From: an uncultured Chloroflexota bacterium
Lineage (GTDB): Bacteria; Chloroflexota; Dehalococcoidia; SM23-28-2; RBG-16-64-32
Assembly: GCA_913056415.1 (NCBI GenBank)
Contig: CAJXNA010000010.1
Coordinates: 1-18,575 of the forward strand
DNA: 18,575 bases
Direction of reading: 5' to 3'
Part shown: in pieces, positions 1 through 6,424 of the stretch
Numbering within the stretch: position 1 is the stretch's first letter
How the letters are laid out: each line of letters opens with the position of its first letter
The notes under the pieces: generated by a model
Told to the model about the DNA's origin: nothing
Seen by the model: only the letters and a program-made list of their open reading frames with translations
Databases searched by the model: none
Made by a program: the position numbers and the translations under genes

Positions 1-1287
1 CTCGACAACGAACGCGCACCAAGCGGCGAGCCGCTCGACCTCGCTGGGCGCATCATCGCCTTCACCTACGAGGACGCCGAGAAGAAGGCCGACCAGGTCT
101 CGCTCCAGCTCGACAACTTCGACCTCGCGCTGTTCGAGCGTGCGGAGCTGGTGGGCGGCGCGACGCTCGAAGTGTCCTGGGGCTACCCCGGCAACATGGC
201 GCCACCGCGCCGCGTCGTCGTGAAGAAGCTCAAGGGCTTCCAGACACTGACCATCGATGGCCAGGCCACGAGTGTCTTGATGAACCGCGAGGCGAAGACA
301 CGCTCCTGGGCGAACAAGTCGCGCGCCGACGTCGTGCGGGAGATCGCCGCCGAGCACGGCTACGAGGGCGAGTTTCTCGACGTCGAGGACACCGGCGACG
401 TGCTCGACACCATCAGCCAGAGCGCCGAGACCGATGCGCGCTTCCTGCGGCGTCTCGCCGCGCGCGAGGAGTACGAGTACTTCGTCGATGACACGGGCTT
501 TCACTGGCGCTCGCGCGATCAGGCCAGCGCGCCGAAGCACGTGCTGACGTGGTTCTCCGACCCGGGGCGCGGCGACATCATCTCGGTCAGCGTCGAGAGC
601 GATCTCCAGCGACGCGCCGGCCGCGTCGAGGTGCGTGGGCGCGACCCGCTCGCCAAGACCACGGTGGAGTCGGCGGCGACAAGCGCCACGGTCGAGCGCG
701 CGACGCTGAGCGACGTCCTCGAGGTGGTCGATCGCGAGACCGGCGAGACCTCGCTCCAGGAGCGCAACGCGACGACCAGCGTGCATCCGACCTCCGCGCC
801 GACGCCGGCTGCCGCCGAGCGCGAGTCGGCCGCGCGCTTCCGCCGCGCCGAACGCGAGACGGTGAAGCTCGCGCTGCAGGTGGTGGGCGACCCGACGCTA
901 CGCGCGAAGCAGGTCGTCGAGGTGCGCGGCATCTCGAGCCTGCTCTCGGGCAAGTACTACGTGACCGAGGCGAAGCACGTCATCTCGTCGTCGGGCTACG
1001 TGGTCGACCTGAAGCTCACGCGCGACGGCACCGGCGATCGCCGAGGCGCGGGCCCGAACGCACGAGGGCAGCCGCAGGGCGGCGAGCCGAACCGCACCAC
1101 ACCGGCGACGGGCACGAGCACCGTGACCGAGCTCGAGCGCGTCGACCCGGAGACGGGCCGCACCGTCGTCGAGTACCGGCACGACGGCAACGTCGTCGGC
1201 GTCGAGGACCCGGCGGAAGAGGTCCGCGGCGAAGGCCGGCTCGCCGAGGGCCATATGCACCCCGGCCAGCTCCCCGGCGGTTTTTAG
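1..1287 (+). CDS. Phage late-control gpD / contractile-injection baseplate-type protein, 5' truncated and 3' altered
   Basis: The reading frame is open from base 1, so the GTG at 151 is an internal codon and the true start lies left of the window. The visible protein looks like the gpD/VgrG-type hub that joins tail tube to spike in contractile phage tails and related injection systems. A middle segment, around bases 370-560, has the 'ARFLRRLAAREEYEYFVDD' pattern typical of the gp27-like part of this family. Near bases 880-1020 a GDPTLRAKQVVEVRG...SGKYYVTEAKH segment matches the usual end of the family. A Pro/Gly/Thr-rich linker follows. The last ~24 codons (from about 1210) are the antisense of a TPR coding fragment, so the native C-terminus is probably lost. 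No other tail gene is in view. By eye, base usage is richer in CGCG than the rest of the window. Family assignment is moderately sure; phage versus injection system is undecided. Confidence 0.6.
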   Translation, partial: LDNERAPSGEPLDLAGRIIAFTYEDAEKKADQVSLQLDNFDLALFERAELVGGATLEVSWGYPGNMAPPRRVVVKKLKGFQTLTIDGQATSVLMNREAKTRSWANKSRADVVREIAAEHGYEGEFLDVEDTGDVLDTISQSAETDARFLRRLAAREEYEYFVDDTGFHWRSRDQASAPKHVLTWFSDPGRGDIISVSVESDLQRRAGRVEVRGRDPLAKTTVESAATSATVERATLSDVLEVVDRETGETSLQERNATTSVHPTSAPTPAAAERESAARFRRAERETVKLALQVVGDPTLRAKQVVEVRGISSLLSGKYYVTEAKHVISSSGYVVDLKLTRDGTGDRRGAGPNARGQPQGGEPNRTTPATGTSTVTELERVDPETGRTVVEYRHDGNVVGVEDPAEEVRGEGRLAEGHMHPGQLPGGF

Positions 1288-1848
1288 GGTATCGGGGTGG
1301 TTGGGTCCGAGCGCCCTCTCCTGGGTTACAAGGGTGTCCTGGTACAGGGCCTTCGCTTCCCGGTGGAGCGCCTCGGCGAGGGCGAGCACCAGCGGTCGCC
1401 GGTCGCCGTAGTGTGAGTCATTGGAGAGGGCGGCGAGCGTGTAGGGCCCCGTGATCAACGCCTTCACCGGCTTCGTGCTGTGGCCAGCCGCGAACTCGTA
1501 GTCGCGGACCAGGATCGGCTGTCGCCAGCGCACAGGAGCCGTGACGTTGGGCTGCCGGTAGTAGGTGTTGGTATCGAAGTAGCGGATCAGGCCCGTTATC
1601 TCTAACCCTTGGAGCCGCTGAGCGATGTAGGTCTGGTCGTCATCCCAGCGGATCTGGCCGTCCGTGACGAGGTCCAGGCCGGCCTCCGCCTGCTCGGCGA
1701 TGACTTCGATGGTGACCTCATTCTCGATCTGTGCCAGCTCCTCGGCGGTGATGTCGCCGCGGTCACGGCGGGCGATCGCCTGGCGCAGGCGGGCGGGCCG
1801 GGGCCGGTTGGGTATCTTTGGGTAGGAGCCAGCGGCGGTCGTGCGCAT
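898..1848 (-). pseudogene. Cobalamin-independent methionine-synthase-like gene, N-terminal half only, joined to foreign sequence
   Basis: Read on the minus strand from ATG 1848, residues 1-~165 look like the N-terminal part of the short MetE-like enzymes (COG0620 type, usually about 340-390 aa). They begin with a MRTTAAGSYPKIP motif, then VTDGQIRWDD and a KALITGPYTLA segment. These enzymes transfer a methyl group to homocysteine through a zinc site in the C-terminal half. That half is absent: after about residue 165 the frame becomes a TPR repeat (residues ~168-216) and then plain antisense of the gpD-like gene to the stop at 898. The gene cannot encode a working methyltransferase as it stands. 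The start is clear: the preceding frame ends TGA at 1852-1850 just before the ATG, and GGAGTCCT-like purines lie upstream. Whether the break is biological or an assembly join cannot be told from sequence alone. Confidence 0.55.
1200..1368 (-). other. Kinesin-light-chain-type TPR coding fragment wedged between two unrelated genes
   Basis: On the minus strand this stretch encodes 'YQDTLVTQERALGPNHPDTL', then a KTAGELAGVHMALGEP helix and an AADLFRRVLDA ending. This is one complete repeat of the TPR_10/12 (kinesin light chain) class, in which ALGxxHPDTL is the hallmark. Such repeats normally occur in long arrays in regulators and NB-ARC-type proteins. Here there is one repeat, with methionine-synthase-like sequence before it and antisense phage-type sequence after it. 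Both edges fall in sequence compatible with either neighbour (EALHREAKAL on one side, RRVLDA on the other), which fits joining at short similarity. Confidence 0.6.
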
Positions 1849-1971
1849 TTCAGGAGTCCTTCTGCTTGTCGGTTGTCTTCAGCCGCTCGATCTCGGCCTT
1901 GACCTCGCTCAACTCTTCTTCCAGTTGTAGCACGGGTGGACATTGGGGGTCAACGAAGAGGGAGAGGGTCT

Positions 1972-2091
1972 TTGACGGACAATGAAAGCGAGCCGGTCGT
2001 TGACCAGACAACCGACTCGCTTCTGTTTGCGGTGCGGGAGGGGGTGTTCCTGCTCCGCTTTGTCTGGACAGAGATTAGTCCTCAGCGATAG
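1972..2091 (+). CDS. Possible 39-aa small protein (TTG start)
   Basis: A TTG at 1972 follows a GGAGAGGG purine run (1961-1968) at normal ribosome-binding distance and opens a 39-codon frame ending TAG at 2089-2091. The product has an acidic N-terminal half (TDNESEPVVDQTTD) and a hydrophobic, basic end (VREGVFLLRFVW), which is protein-like. Against it: the length is tiny, it overlaps the hairpin at 1986-2022, and I recognise no family. It may equally be chance. Confidence 0.22.
   Translation: MTDNESEPVVDQTTDSLLFAVREGVFLLRFVWTEISPQR
1986..2022. other. Imperfect hairpin
   Basis: The left arm AAGCGAG-C-CGGT pairs with the right arm ACCG-A-CTCGCTT: 7 bp, one mismatch, then 4 bp, around a loop of about 13 nt. 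The sequence after it (CTGTTTGC) is only mildly T-rich, so termination on the plus strand is possible but weak. Confidence 0.35.
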
Positions 2092-2188
2092 GGGCTGGGT
2101 TAATAAGCGGTTAAACGGTGGTAGGACTTTGGTAAGAGTTTGTGGGAGGCCAGATGATTGAGGCAACGGTTGGCTTAGGTACAGCCGC

Positions 2189-2214
2189 TTGCAAACCGGC
2201 CGATCTTCTATTAT
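2189..2214 (+). promoter_or_regulatory. Weak sigma-70-like promoter before the GNAT gene
   Basis: A good -10 (TATTAT, 2209-2214) lies about 40 bp before the start codon. The only -35-like hexamer, TTGCAA (2189-2194), is spaced 14 bp, shorter than usual. The -10 may work alone or with an activator. Confidence 0.3.
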
Positions 2215-2254
2215 GCTGGGCAGGCTAAATAGCTAAGTGTGGAGGAGAGGCGAT

Positions 2255-2845
2255 ATGGCCGGTACCAGCATCGTCAAACGAACGTATCCCTGGCAGACCA
2301 CGATCAGCGAGGTGGAGATCACCTTCCGCTTGATGGAGGCCTCAGATCGCGACGGCATATTAACATTCGCGCGCTCCCTGCCGGACCACGACCTTCTGTT
2401 CCTGCGATTAGACATCACCGATCCGGAAGTAATCGATGAGTGGGTGGAGAATATAGATAAGGGCCGCACGATCACCGTCATCGCGGAGGGCGGCGGCGAG
2501 CTTCTAGGCTACGCTAGCCTTCACAGGGATGACGTCACCTGGCGGCGGCACGTGGGTGAGATCCGGGTCATGCTGAAGCCGGATCTGCGCGGCTTTGGCC
2601 TGGGCAAGATCATGGCTAACGAGGTGTTCGCCATAGCTAAAGACCTGGGGCTGCAGAAGGTGATGGTGCAGATGACTACCGATCAGCGAGGAGCCCGCGG
2701 TATGGTGGAGAGCCTGGGCTTCCAGCCGGAGGCGCTTCTGGCCGATTTCGTGATGGCGCGCGACGGACGTACCTACGATTTACTGATAATGTCCTACGAT
2801 GTGACCGGCTTCAGCGATACGGCGGAGACACGACCTCGCCGCTAG
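2255..2845 (+). CDS. GNAT family N-acetyltransferase
   Basis: This is a 196-aa GCN5-related acetyltransferase, which would move an acetyl group from acetyl-CoA to an amine; the substrate is unknown. The diagnostic acetyl-CoA pyrophosphate loop is seen as LRGFGLGKIM at residues 111-120 (R/Q-x-x-G-x-G). It is followed by the EVFAIAKDLGLQKV helix-strand and a GMVESLGFQPEA segment typical of motif B. I start it at ATG 2255, not at the in-frame GTG 2237, because GGAGGAGAGG (2241-2250) sits at ideal spacing before 2255. It is a single gene convergent with the acyltransferase to its right. The two stop codons overlap within a CTAG at 2842-2845, so neither gene has a separate 3' region. A role in lipid metabolism is not implied by sequence. 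Confidence 0.8.
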   Translation: MAGTSIVKRTYPWQTTISEVEITFRLMEASDRDGILTFARSLPDHDLLFLRLDITDPEVIDEWVENIDKGRTITVIAEGGGELLGYASLHRDDVTWRRHVGEIRVMLKPDLRGFGLGKIMANEVFAIAKDLGLQKVMVQMTTDQRGARGMVESLGFQPEALLADFVMARDGRTYDLLIMSYDVTGFSDTAETRPRR

Positions 2846-4341
2846 CCGGCGTCCGCGGCCAGGGGCTGCTCTTTCGTCGGCGCCGCGCGTCTCCGTGATT
2901 TTGGTCGCGCTTTAGTCTTCGCGGCGACCGTCGCTGCCTCAGTTGCTGTCACTCCGGCCGCGGACCTCAGCTCCACATACGATTGCTGCAGGAAATCTCC
3001 CAGCCGGTCAACGTCCGGCGCTGCCTTGGCGTCCGCTATCAGGCCGAAGTAGAGCTTCTGGTTGTAGCTGGTCACCGCACATCCGACGCCCATCTCCCAG
3101 GCGATAGGCACCAGCGGGTAGTGCGCCTCCAGCGGGTGGCCGACCGAGTAAAGGGGGATCATGGGGCCGGGAACGTTCGTGCAGACCAGGTTGGCCAAGG
3201 TGTTGGGGGGCGTGGGCAGGCTACCCAGCATCGCTTGAAGCATCGGCGGCAGGTTGCCCAGGGAGTCCGACGCCAGCTCCATGCCGTCTGCGATGTGGTT
3301 TCTCTTCAGGTTCTCCATTCGTTCGTGCACGACGTTCAGCCGCTCGATGGGGTTGCGCAATCCTAAAGGCACCTCCACGAGTAGCATCGAGACGTGGTTG
3401 CCCAGACTGCCCCGTTCGTCCTCACGCCGTACGTTGACGGGCGTGAGCACGCGCGCGACCTGACCTTCCGTATCCAGGCCGTGCGCTTCGTAGTAACGGC
3501 TGAGGGCGCCGCCGAGCATGGCCAGGATGACGTCGTTGACTGTTCCGCCGGCGGCCTTTCGGATCGCCCGCACCTCTTGGAAGGAGCACTCGCTCCAGGC
3601 CAGCTTGCGATCGCCGGAGAACGCTTGGTTGAAGGGCGCTCGCTGGCCGGGACGAGTGAGGTAGGGCAACGCCGTCTCCAGGGCACGGCTCACGCTGCGG
3701 AGGGAGGCGGAATTTTCAACCGTGTTCAGCAGCGCCTTCTGGATATCAGCGGTCGCCTTCAAGTTGTCGGCCATCCGGTCGAACAGGGCATCGAAGAAGC
3801 GAGAGGCGGCGTCAGGGATGGGTGGCGGATCGTAGGGCTCGCTGGTTGGGGGAGGCGGGTCCGGCGAGACATCGAGAGTCACCATCAGCAGCTCGATACC
3901 GGAGACGCCGTCCACCAGGCAGTGATGGACTTTGGATACGAGGGCGCTTCGATCTCCTTCCAGGCCGTGTACCAGGTATATCTCCCATAGGGCTTTGTCT
4001 CGGCTCAGCATACCTTGGAAGAGTCGCGCTGCCATCTCTCGGAGCTGGTGATCGTTGCCTGGCGGGTCCAGGCGCACCGGAATGACGTGCTTGCGGATAT
4101 TGAACTCTGGATCGAACTCCCAGGTAGGGTGGGCGATGTTGAAGGGAGCTGGGATTACCCGCTGGCGGTAGCGCGGGATGAGGTGAAGCTTCTCCTCCAG
4201 GTTCTTGACGAATCGCTCATAAGGGATCTCTCCCTGGAAAACAGCGACCGAGCCTATGTGCATAGGCGCATCTTCCCGCTCGAAGTACAGGAATGTGGCG
4301 TCTTCTGTGCTGAGCCGGTGGCTTAGGTTGGTTTGGGTCAT
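2842..4341 (-). CDS. Wax ester synthase / diacylglycerol O-acyltransferase (WS/DGAT)
   Basis: This 499-aa protein belongs to the bacterial WS/DGAT (Tgs/AtfA) family. These membrane-surface enzymes esterify acyl-CoA to diacylglycerol or fatty alcohol, making triacylglycerol or wax ester for lipid inclusions. The catalytic HHxxxDG motif is HHCLVDG at 139-145. LWE (118-120) matches the PLWE motif with Ala for Pro, and TVNDVILAMLGGAL (267-280) and NVPGP (389-393) are the other family signatures. The family is usually about 450-475 aa; the extra length is a basic tail from about 470 (KTKARPKSRRR). It is transcribed divergently from the lipase and ends overlapping the GNAT stop codon. A recognisable promoter lies at 4425-4454. 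The Shine-Dalgarno run sits in a hairpin (4347-4361). Family is sure; substrate preference is not. Confidence 0.92.
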   Translation of the reverse strand: MTQTNLSHRLSTEDATFLYFEREDAPMHIGSVAVFQGEIPYERFVKNLEEKLHLIPRYRQRVIPAPFNIAHPTWEFDPEFNIRKHVIPVRLDPPGNDHQLREMAARLFQGMLSRDKALWEIYLVHGLEGDRSALVSKVHHCLVDGVSGIELLMVTLDVSPDPPPPTSEPYDPPPIPDAASRFFDALFDRMADNLKATADIQKALLNTVENSASLRSVSRALETALPYLTRPGQRAPFNQAFSGDRKLAWSECSFQEVRAIRKAAGGTVNDVILAMLGGALSRYYEAHGLDTEGQVARVLTPVNVRREDERGSLGNHVSMLLVEVPLGLRNPIERLNVVHERMENLKRNHIADGMELASDSLGNLPPMLQAMLGSLPTPPNTLANLVCTNVPGPMIPLYSVGHPLEAHYPLVPIAWEMGVGCAVTSYNQKLYFGLIADAKAAPDVDRLGDFLQQSYVELRSAAGVTATEAATVAAKTKARPKSRRRAAPTKEQPLAADAG

Positions 4342-4346
4342 CTTAG

Positions 4347-4361
4347 GTCCCCCTTGGGGAC
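4347..4361 (-). promoter_or_regulatory. Hairpin covering the WS/DGAT ribosome-binding site
   Basis: In the mRNA, GTCCCC-AAG-GGGGAC forms a perfect 6-bp stem with a 3-nt loop, 5 nt before the ATG. The only Shine-Dalgarno-like run (GGGGGA) is in its loop and 3' arm, so folding would limit initiation. Confidence 0.45.
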
Positions 4362-4424
4362 GCCCGGGCTATAGCCGGACTTGACAGTGATTGCCCGTGT
4401 TACCCCCCCGCGAGCTACTGGAGC

Positions 4425-4454
4425 ATTATAATACCTTTTCGCCGGTATTAACAA
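4425..4454 (-). promoter_or_regulatory. Sigma-70-type promoter for the WS/DGAT gene
   Basis: On the minus strand, TTGTTA (4454-4449) is followed after 18 bp by a consensus TATAAT (4430-4425). Transcription would begin near 4418, giving a leader of about 77 nt that includes the hairpin over the ribosome-binding site. Confidence 0.6.
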
Positions 4455-4478
4455 CGTCGCCCAGAAATTTGTTATTAT
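4448..4478 (+). promoter_or_regulatory. Possible divergent promoter for the lipase gene
   Basis: TTAACA (4448-4453, one mismatch to consensus) precedes TATTAT (4473-4478) by 19 bp, or TGTTAT (4470-4475) by 16 bp. Its -35 shares five bases with the -35 of the WS/DGAT promoter on the other strand. Confidence 0.35.
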
Positions 4479-4533
4479 AGGGGGCGGACATACCGCCGGT
4501 AGCCCTGGTCTATAGGTCAAGGGGAGGGTTTGT

Positions 4534-5322
4534 TTGGCTACATGGCACTCACCCAATAGGGAAGAGTTTCAGGCGATGGCCCTGCCTCTGTGGCGGGAAG
4601 CGCTGGTGGGGATGGACTGGTTGGCCCTAAGGGCCTCCCCTGTCTATCGGGGCGACGGCGTGCCGCACGGGGACGGCAGCGTCGTGGTGCTTATCCCCGG
4701 CTTTCTCGGGTCAGATCAGTATCTTGGCGACATGTTCTCCTGGCTGCGACGGATTGGCTACCAGCCTTATATGTCTGGCATTGGCAGGAACGCCGACTGC
4801 CCGGATATTCTCACCGGCAGGCTCACGGAGACGGTGAAAAGCGCTTATCTGGAAAGCGGCCGCAAGGTTCATCTCATCGGGCACAGCCTGGGCGGCACCC
4901 TGGCCCGCAGCGTGGCCGCTCGGCAGCCTCACCTCGTCGCCTCGGTTATCAGCATGGCGGCGCCGTTCCGCGCCGTCCGCGCTCACCCGATGGTGCTGGG
5001 GGCGGCGATGATCGTCAGGCGCCGCATTCTGTTAGACAGGGAGATCCAGTCCGATTGCTACAGCGGAATCTGCTCCTGCGATTTCCTGGAGTCTCTACGG
5101 CAACCGCTGCCGGACTCCATCGTACAGGCTGCGATCTACACGAAGGCGGACGGAGTTGTCGACTGGCGCTGCTGCATCAACGACGATCCCGAGACCGATA
5201 TCGAGGTTTCCGGCACCCATGTGGGGCTGGTGTTCAACGCCCAGGTGTACCGCCACGTGGCCAACGTGCTGGCCTCTGCTATCGAGCGGAGTCAGGACCT
5301 GGCGGACAGGCAGTCCGCTTAG
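4534..5322 (+). CDS. Alpha/beta-hydrolase, lipase/esterase type
   Basis: This 262-aa alpha/beta-hydrolase is likely a lipase or carboxylesterase. The oxyanion-side motif VLIPGFLGSD is at 52-61 and the nucleophile elbow GHSLGG at 116-121 with Ser118. The acid is probably Asp206 in KADGVVDW, and the His is His229 in SGTHVGL. There is no signal peptide, so it should act in the cytoplasm. I start at TTG 4534 because GGGGAGGG (4521-4528) is correctly spaced; the next in-frame ATG (4576) has no such site. It is divergent from the WS/DGAT gene, with overlapping promoter elements. This suggests, without proving, that it hydrolyses or remodels the stored neutral lipid. It ends seven bases from the convergent phasin-like gene. 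PHA depolymerase activity is an alternative. Confidence 0.78.
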   Translation: MATWHSPNREEFQAMALPLWREALVGMDWLALRASPVYRGDGVPHGDGSVVVLIPGFLGSDQYLGDMFSWLRRIGYQPYMSGIGRNADCPDILTGRLTETVKSAYLESGRKVHLIGHSLGGTLARSVAARQPHLVASVISMAAPFRAVRAHPMVLGAAMIVRRRILLDREIQSDCYSGICSCDFLESLRQPLPDSIVQAAIYTKADGVVDWRCCINDDPETDIEVSGTHVGLVFNAQVYRHVANVLASAIERSQDLADRQSA

Positions 5323-5329
5323 CGCCGCG

Positions 5330-5830
5330 TTACTCTGTCTTCGTCTCTCCAGACCGGGCCTTCCGTCGCGGGCGCGTCTCCCCTTCAGCCTTGGCGCTGT
5401 TGCCGCCGCGGCGCGGGCGCACGATCTGGCGAGCGCGCTCCTGGGCTCGTCCGGCCAGCCCGCGCGAGGACTGGATCACAGCCTCGCCGGCCTGCCGATT
5501 GGCGTCTATCAGCCGGCGCAGGGCCTCACGGCCTTCCTGCTGCGCGTCCATCGCCTCGTCCAGCCACTGGCGGGAGAGCCCCAGGACGCGTCCCTGGGTA
5601 TTGGTGAGCGTTTGCACCACCGCCCCTGAGGACGTAGCGAGATCGGTCGGCGACTTGGCGATTGTGGCGGCCAGCTCCACAGCCTCCCGCTGGCCTGTCT
5701 GCGCCTGCTCGATGACCTCCTTGGATACGCGGTAGCCGCGGTCTACGCCGGCTTTCAGCGTGTCCAGGATAACATCGTAGGCGTCATCGACGGCGCCGAA
5801 GAACTTATCGATTGAGCTTGGTTGTGGCAT
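5330..5830 (-). CDS. Phasin-like PHA granule-associated protein
   Basis: This 166-aa protein is built almost wholly of amphipathic helix (about residues 5-135, rich in Ala, Gln, Glu, Arg and Lys) with no cysteine and no membrane segment, as in phasins that coat PHA granules. The body is followed by a strongly basic, Gly/Pro-containing tail (IVRPRRGG at 136-143, RPRRKAR at 153-159). Assignment rests mainly on context: it is divergent from a PhaQ-type repressor followed by a synthase subunit and PhaC, where Bacillus megaterium carries phaP. It has a clear GGAGGT ribosome-binding site (5836-5841). The tail recalls PhaF-type phasins that bind DNA with their basic domain, but it lacks the AAKP repeats of PhaF. 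A generic coiled-coil protein cannot be excluded. Confidence 0.62.
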   Translation of the reverse strand: MPQPSSIDKFFGAVDDAYDVILDTLKAGVDRGYRVSKEVIEQAQTGQREAVELAATIAKSPTDLATSSGAVVQTLTNTQGRVLGLSRQWLDEAMDAQQEGREALRRLIDANRQAGEAVIQSSRGLAGRAQERARQIVRPRRGGNSAKAEGETRPRRKARSGETKTE

Positions 5831-5868
5831 GAGCGACCTCCGCTTGACAAATCTACTATACTAAGTGC

Positions 5869-5898
5869 AAGATACACATAGCGGCAGTTCGATGTCAA
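5869..5898 (-). promoter_or_regulatory. Promoter for the phasin-like gene
   Basis: A consensus TTGACA (5898-5893 on the minus strand) precedes TATCTT (5874-5869, 4 of 6) by 18 bp. The leader would be about 30 nt and contains the GGAGGT site. Confidence 0.45.
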
Positions 5899-5916
5899 CC
5901 CCGGCCCAGGTACAAT
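5888..5916 (+). promoter_or_regulatory. Candidate promoter for the phaQ-phaC run
   Basis: TACAAT (5911-5916, 5 of 6) is preceded by a poor TTCGAT (5888-5893) at 17 bp. It overlaps the -35 of the divergent phasin promoter. A CGAA-AA-TTCG inverted repeat (5929-5938) lies between the expected start site and the ATG and could be an operator. Confidence 0.35.
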
Positions 5917-5941
5917 CAATCACAATATCGAAAATTCGCTA

Positions 5942-6424
5942 ATGGTAACTCGAAGCAGACGTTCTAGCACCCTTCGCTCTAAGAGAGAGGAAGAGCAGAA
6001 CGGCGGCGGCCGCCAGCCCCGCCTCCAAGGCGATCTCCTGGCTTCCAGCCTGCTTGCGTTCCTGCGCAACTGGCCTGCCTACGGCTATCAGCTCGTTCGG
6101 GAGCTGAGCAAGGCGGGGCTGCCTGCGTTCGATTCGGCCACGGTTTACCGCACGCTGCGGCAGTTGGAGCGCACCGGGCTGGTCTCCTCTTTCTGGGACA
6201 CATCAGAGTCTGGGCCGGCCCGGCGTATGTATTCGCTGACCAGGGCGGGGGAAACATTTCTCAATTTGTGGCTAGATTTGCTAGCTCACTACCAAAACAT
6301 CTTGCAATCAGCCCTCAATCCATACGAAAATCTGAAGAGGCGGGGTGATGGTGGCGGCGACCGACCAACGAAGCAGGAGCCCAAACGTTCGCGGGGCTCG
6401 AAAAAGGGAGGGCGCCATGCCTGA
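5942..6424 (+). CDS. phaQ: PadR-family regulator, PhaQ-like (PHB-responsive repressor type)
   Basis: This is a 160-aa PadR-type winged-helix protein. The DNA-binding core spans about residues 30-105, with YGYQLVRELSKAG (47-59), recognition helix region DSATVYRTLRQLERTGLV (64-81) and the wing SGPARRMYSLTRAGE (90-104). The 'WDTS-x-SGPA-R-x-Y' pattern closely resembles Bacillus PhaQ, which binds PHB and represses phasin and its own gene. The N-terminal 29 residues are polar and probably disordered; the C-terminal 28 are Lys/Arg-rich. It starts at ATG 5942 with no Shine-Dalgarno sequence in view, so initiation may be weak. It overlaps the next gene by 8 bp (ATG 6417, TGA 6424), implying co-translation. 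PadR family is sure; PhaQ function is inferred from motif and neighbours. Confidence 0.75.
   Translation: MVTRSRRSSTLRSKREEEQNGGGRQPRLQGDLLASSLLAFLRNWPAYGYQLVRELSKAGLPAFDSATVYRTLRQLERTGLVSSFWDTSESGPARRMYSLTRAGETFLNLWLDLLAHYQNILQSALNPYENLKRRGDGGGDRPTKQEPKRSRGSKKGGRHA

Larger units (their letters stand above)
1850..2254. other. About 400 bp with no convincing gene
   Basis: The minus strand just upstream of the MetE-like start encodes a short coiled-coil-like tail (LEEELSEVKAEIERLK ending DKQKDS, stop at 1852-1850). This could be the 3' end of a lost upstream gene. Beyond about 1940 that frame stays open but looks non-coding. A hairpin at 1986-2022, a possible 39-codon ORF at 1972-2091 and a weak promoter before the acetyltransferase are listed separately. 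I see no other gene. Confidence 0.6.

Noticed and set aside
549..1454. 301-aa plus-strand ORF
   Set aside because: Arg-rich out-of-frame reading of the gpD-like gene; typical high-GC artefact.
1909..2166. 85-aa minus-strand ORF in the gene-poor stretch
   Set aside because: No ribosome-binding site, no domain, and composition unlike the neighbours.
4381..4386. Perfect TTGACA on the plus strand before the lipase
   Set aside because: No acceptable -10 at 15-19 bp downstream.
4590..5735. 381-aa plus-strand ORF over the lipase and phasin region
   Set aside because: Out of frame with the hydrolase, which has an intact catalytic triad, and antisense to the phasin-like gene.
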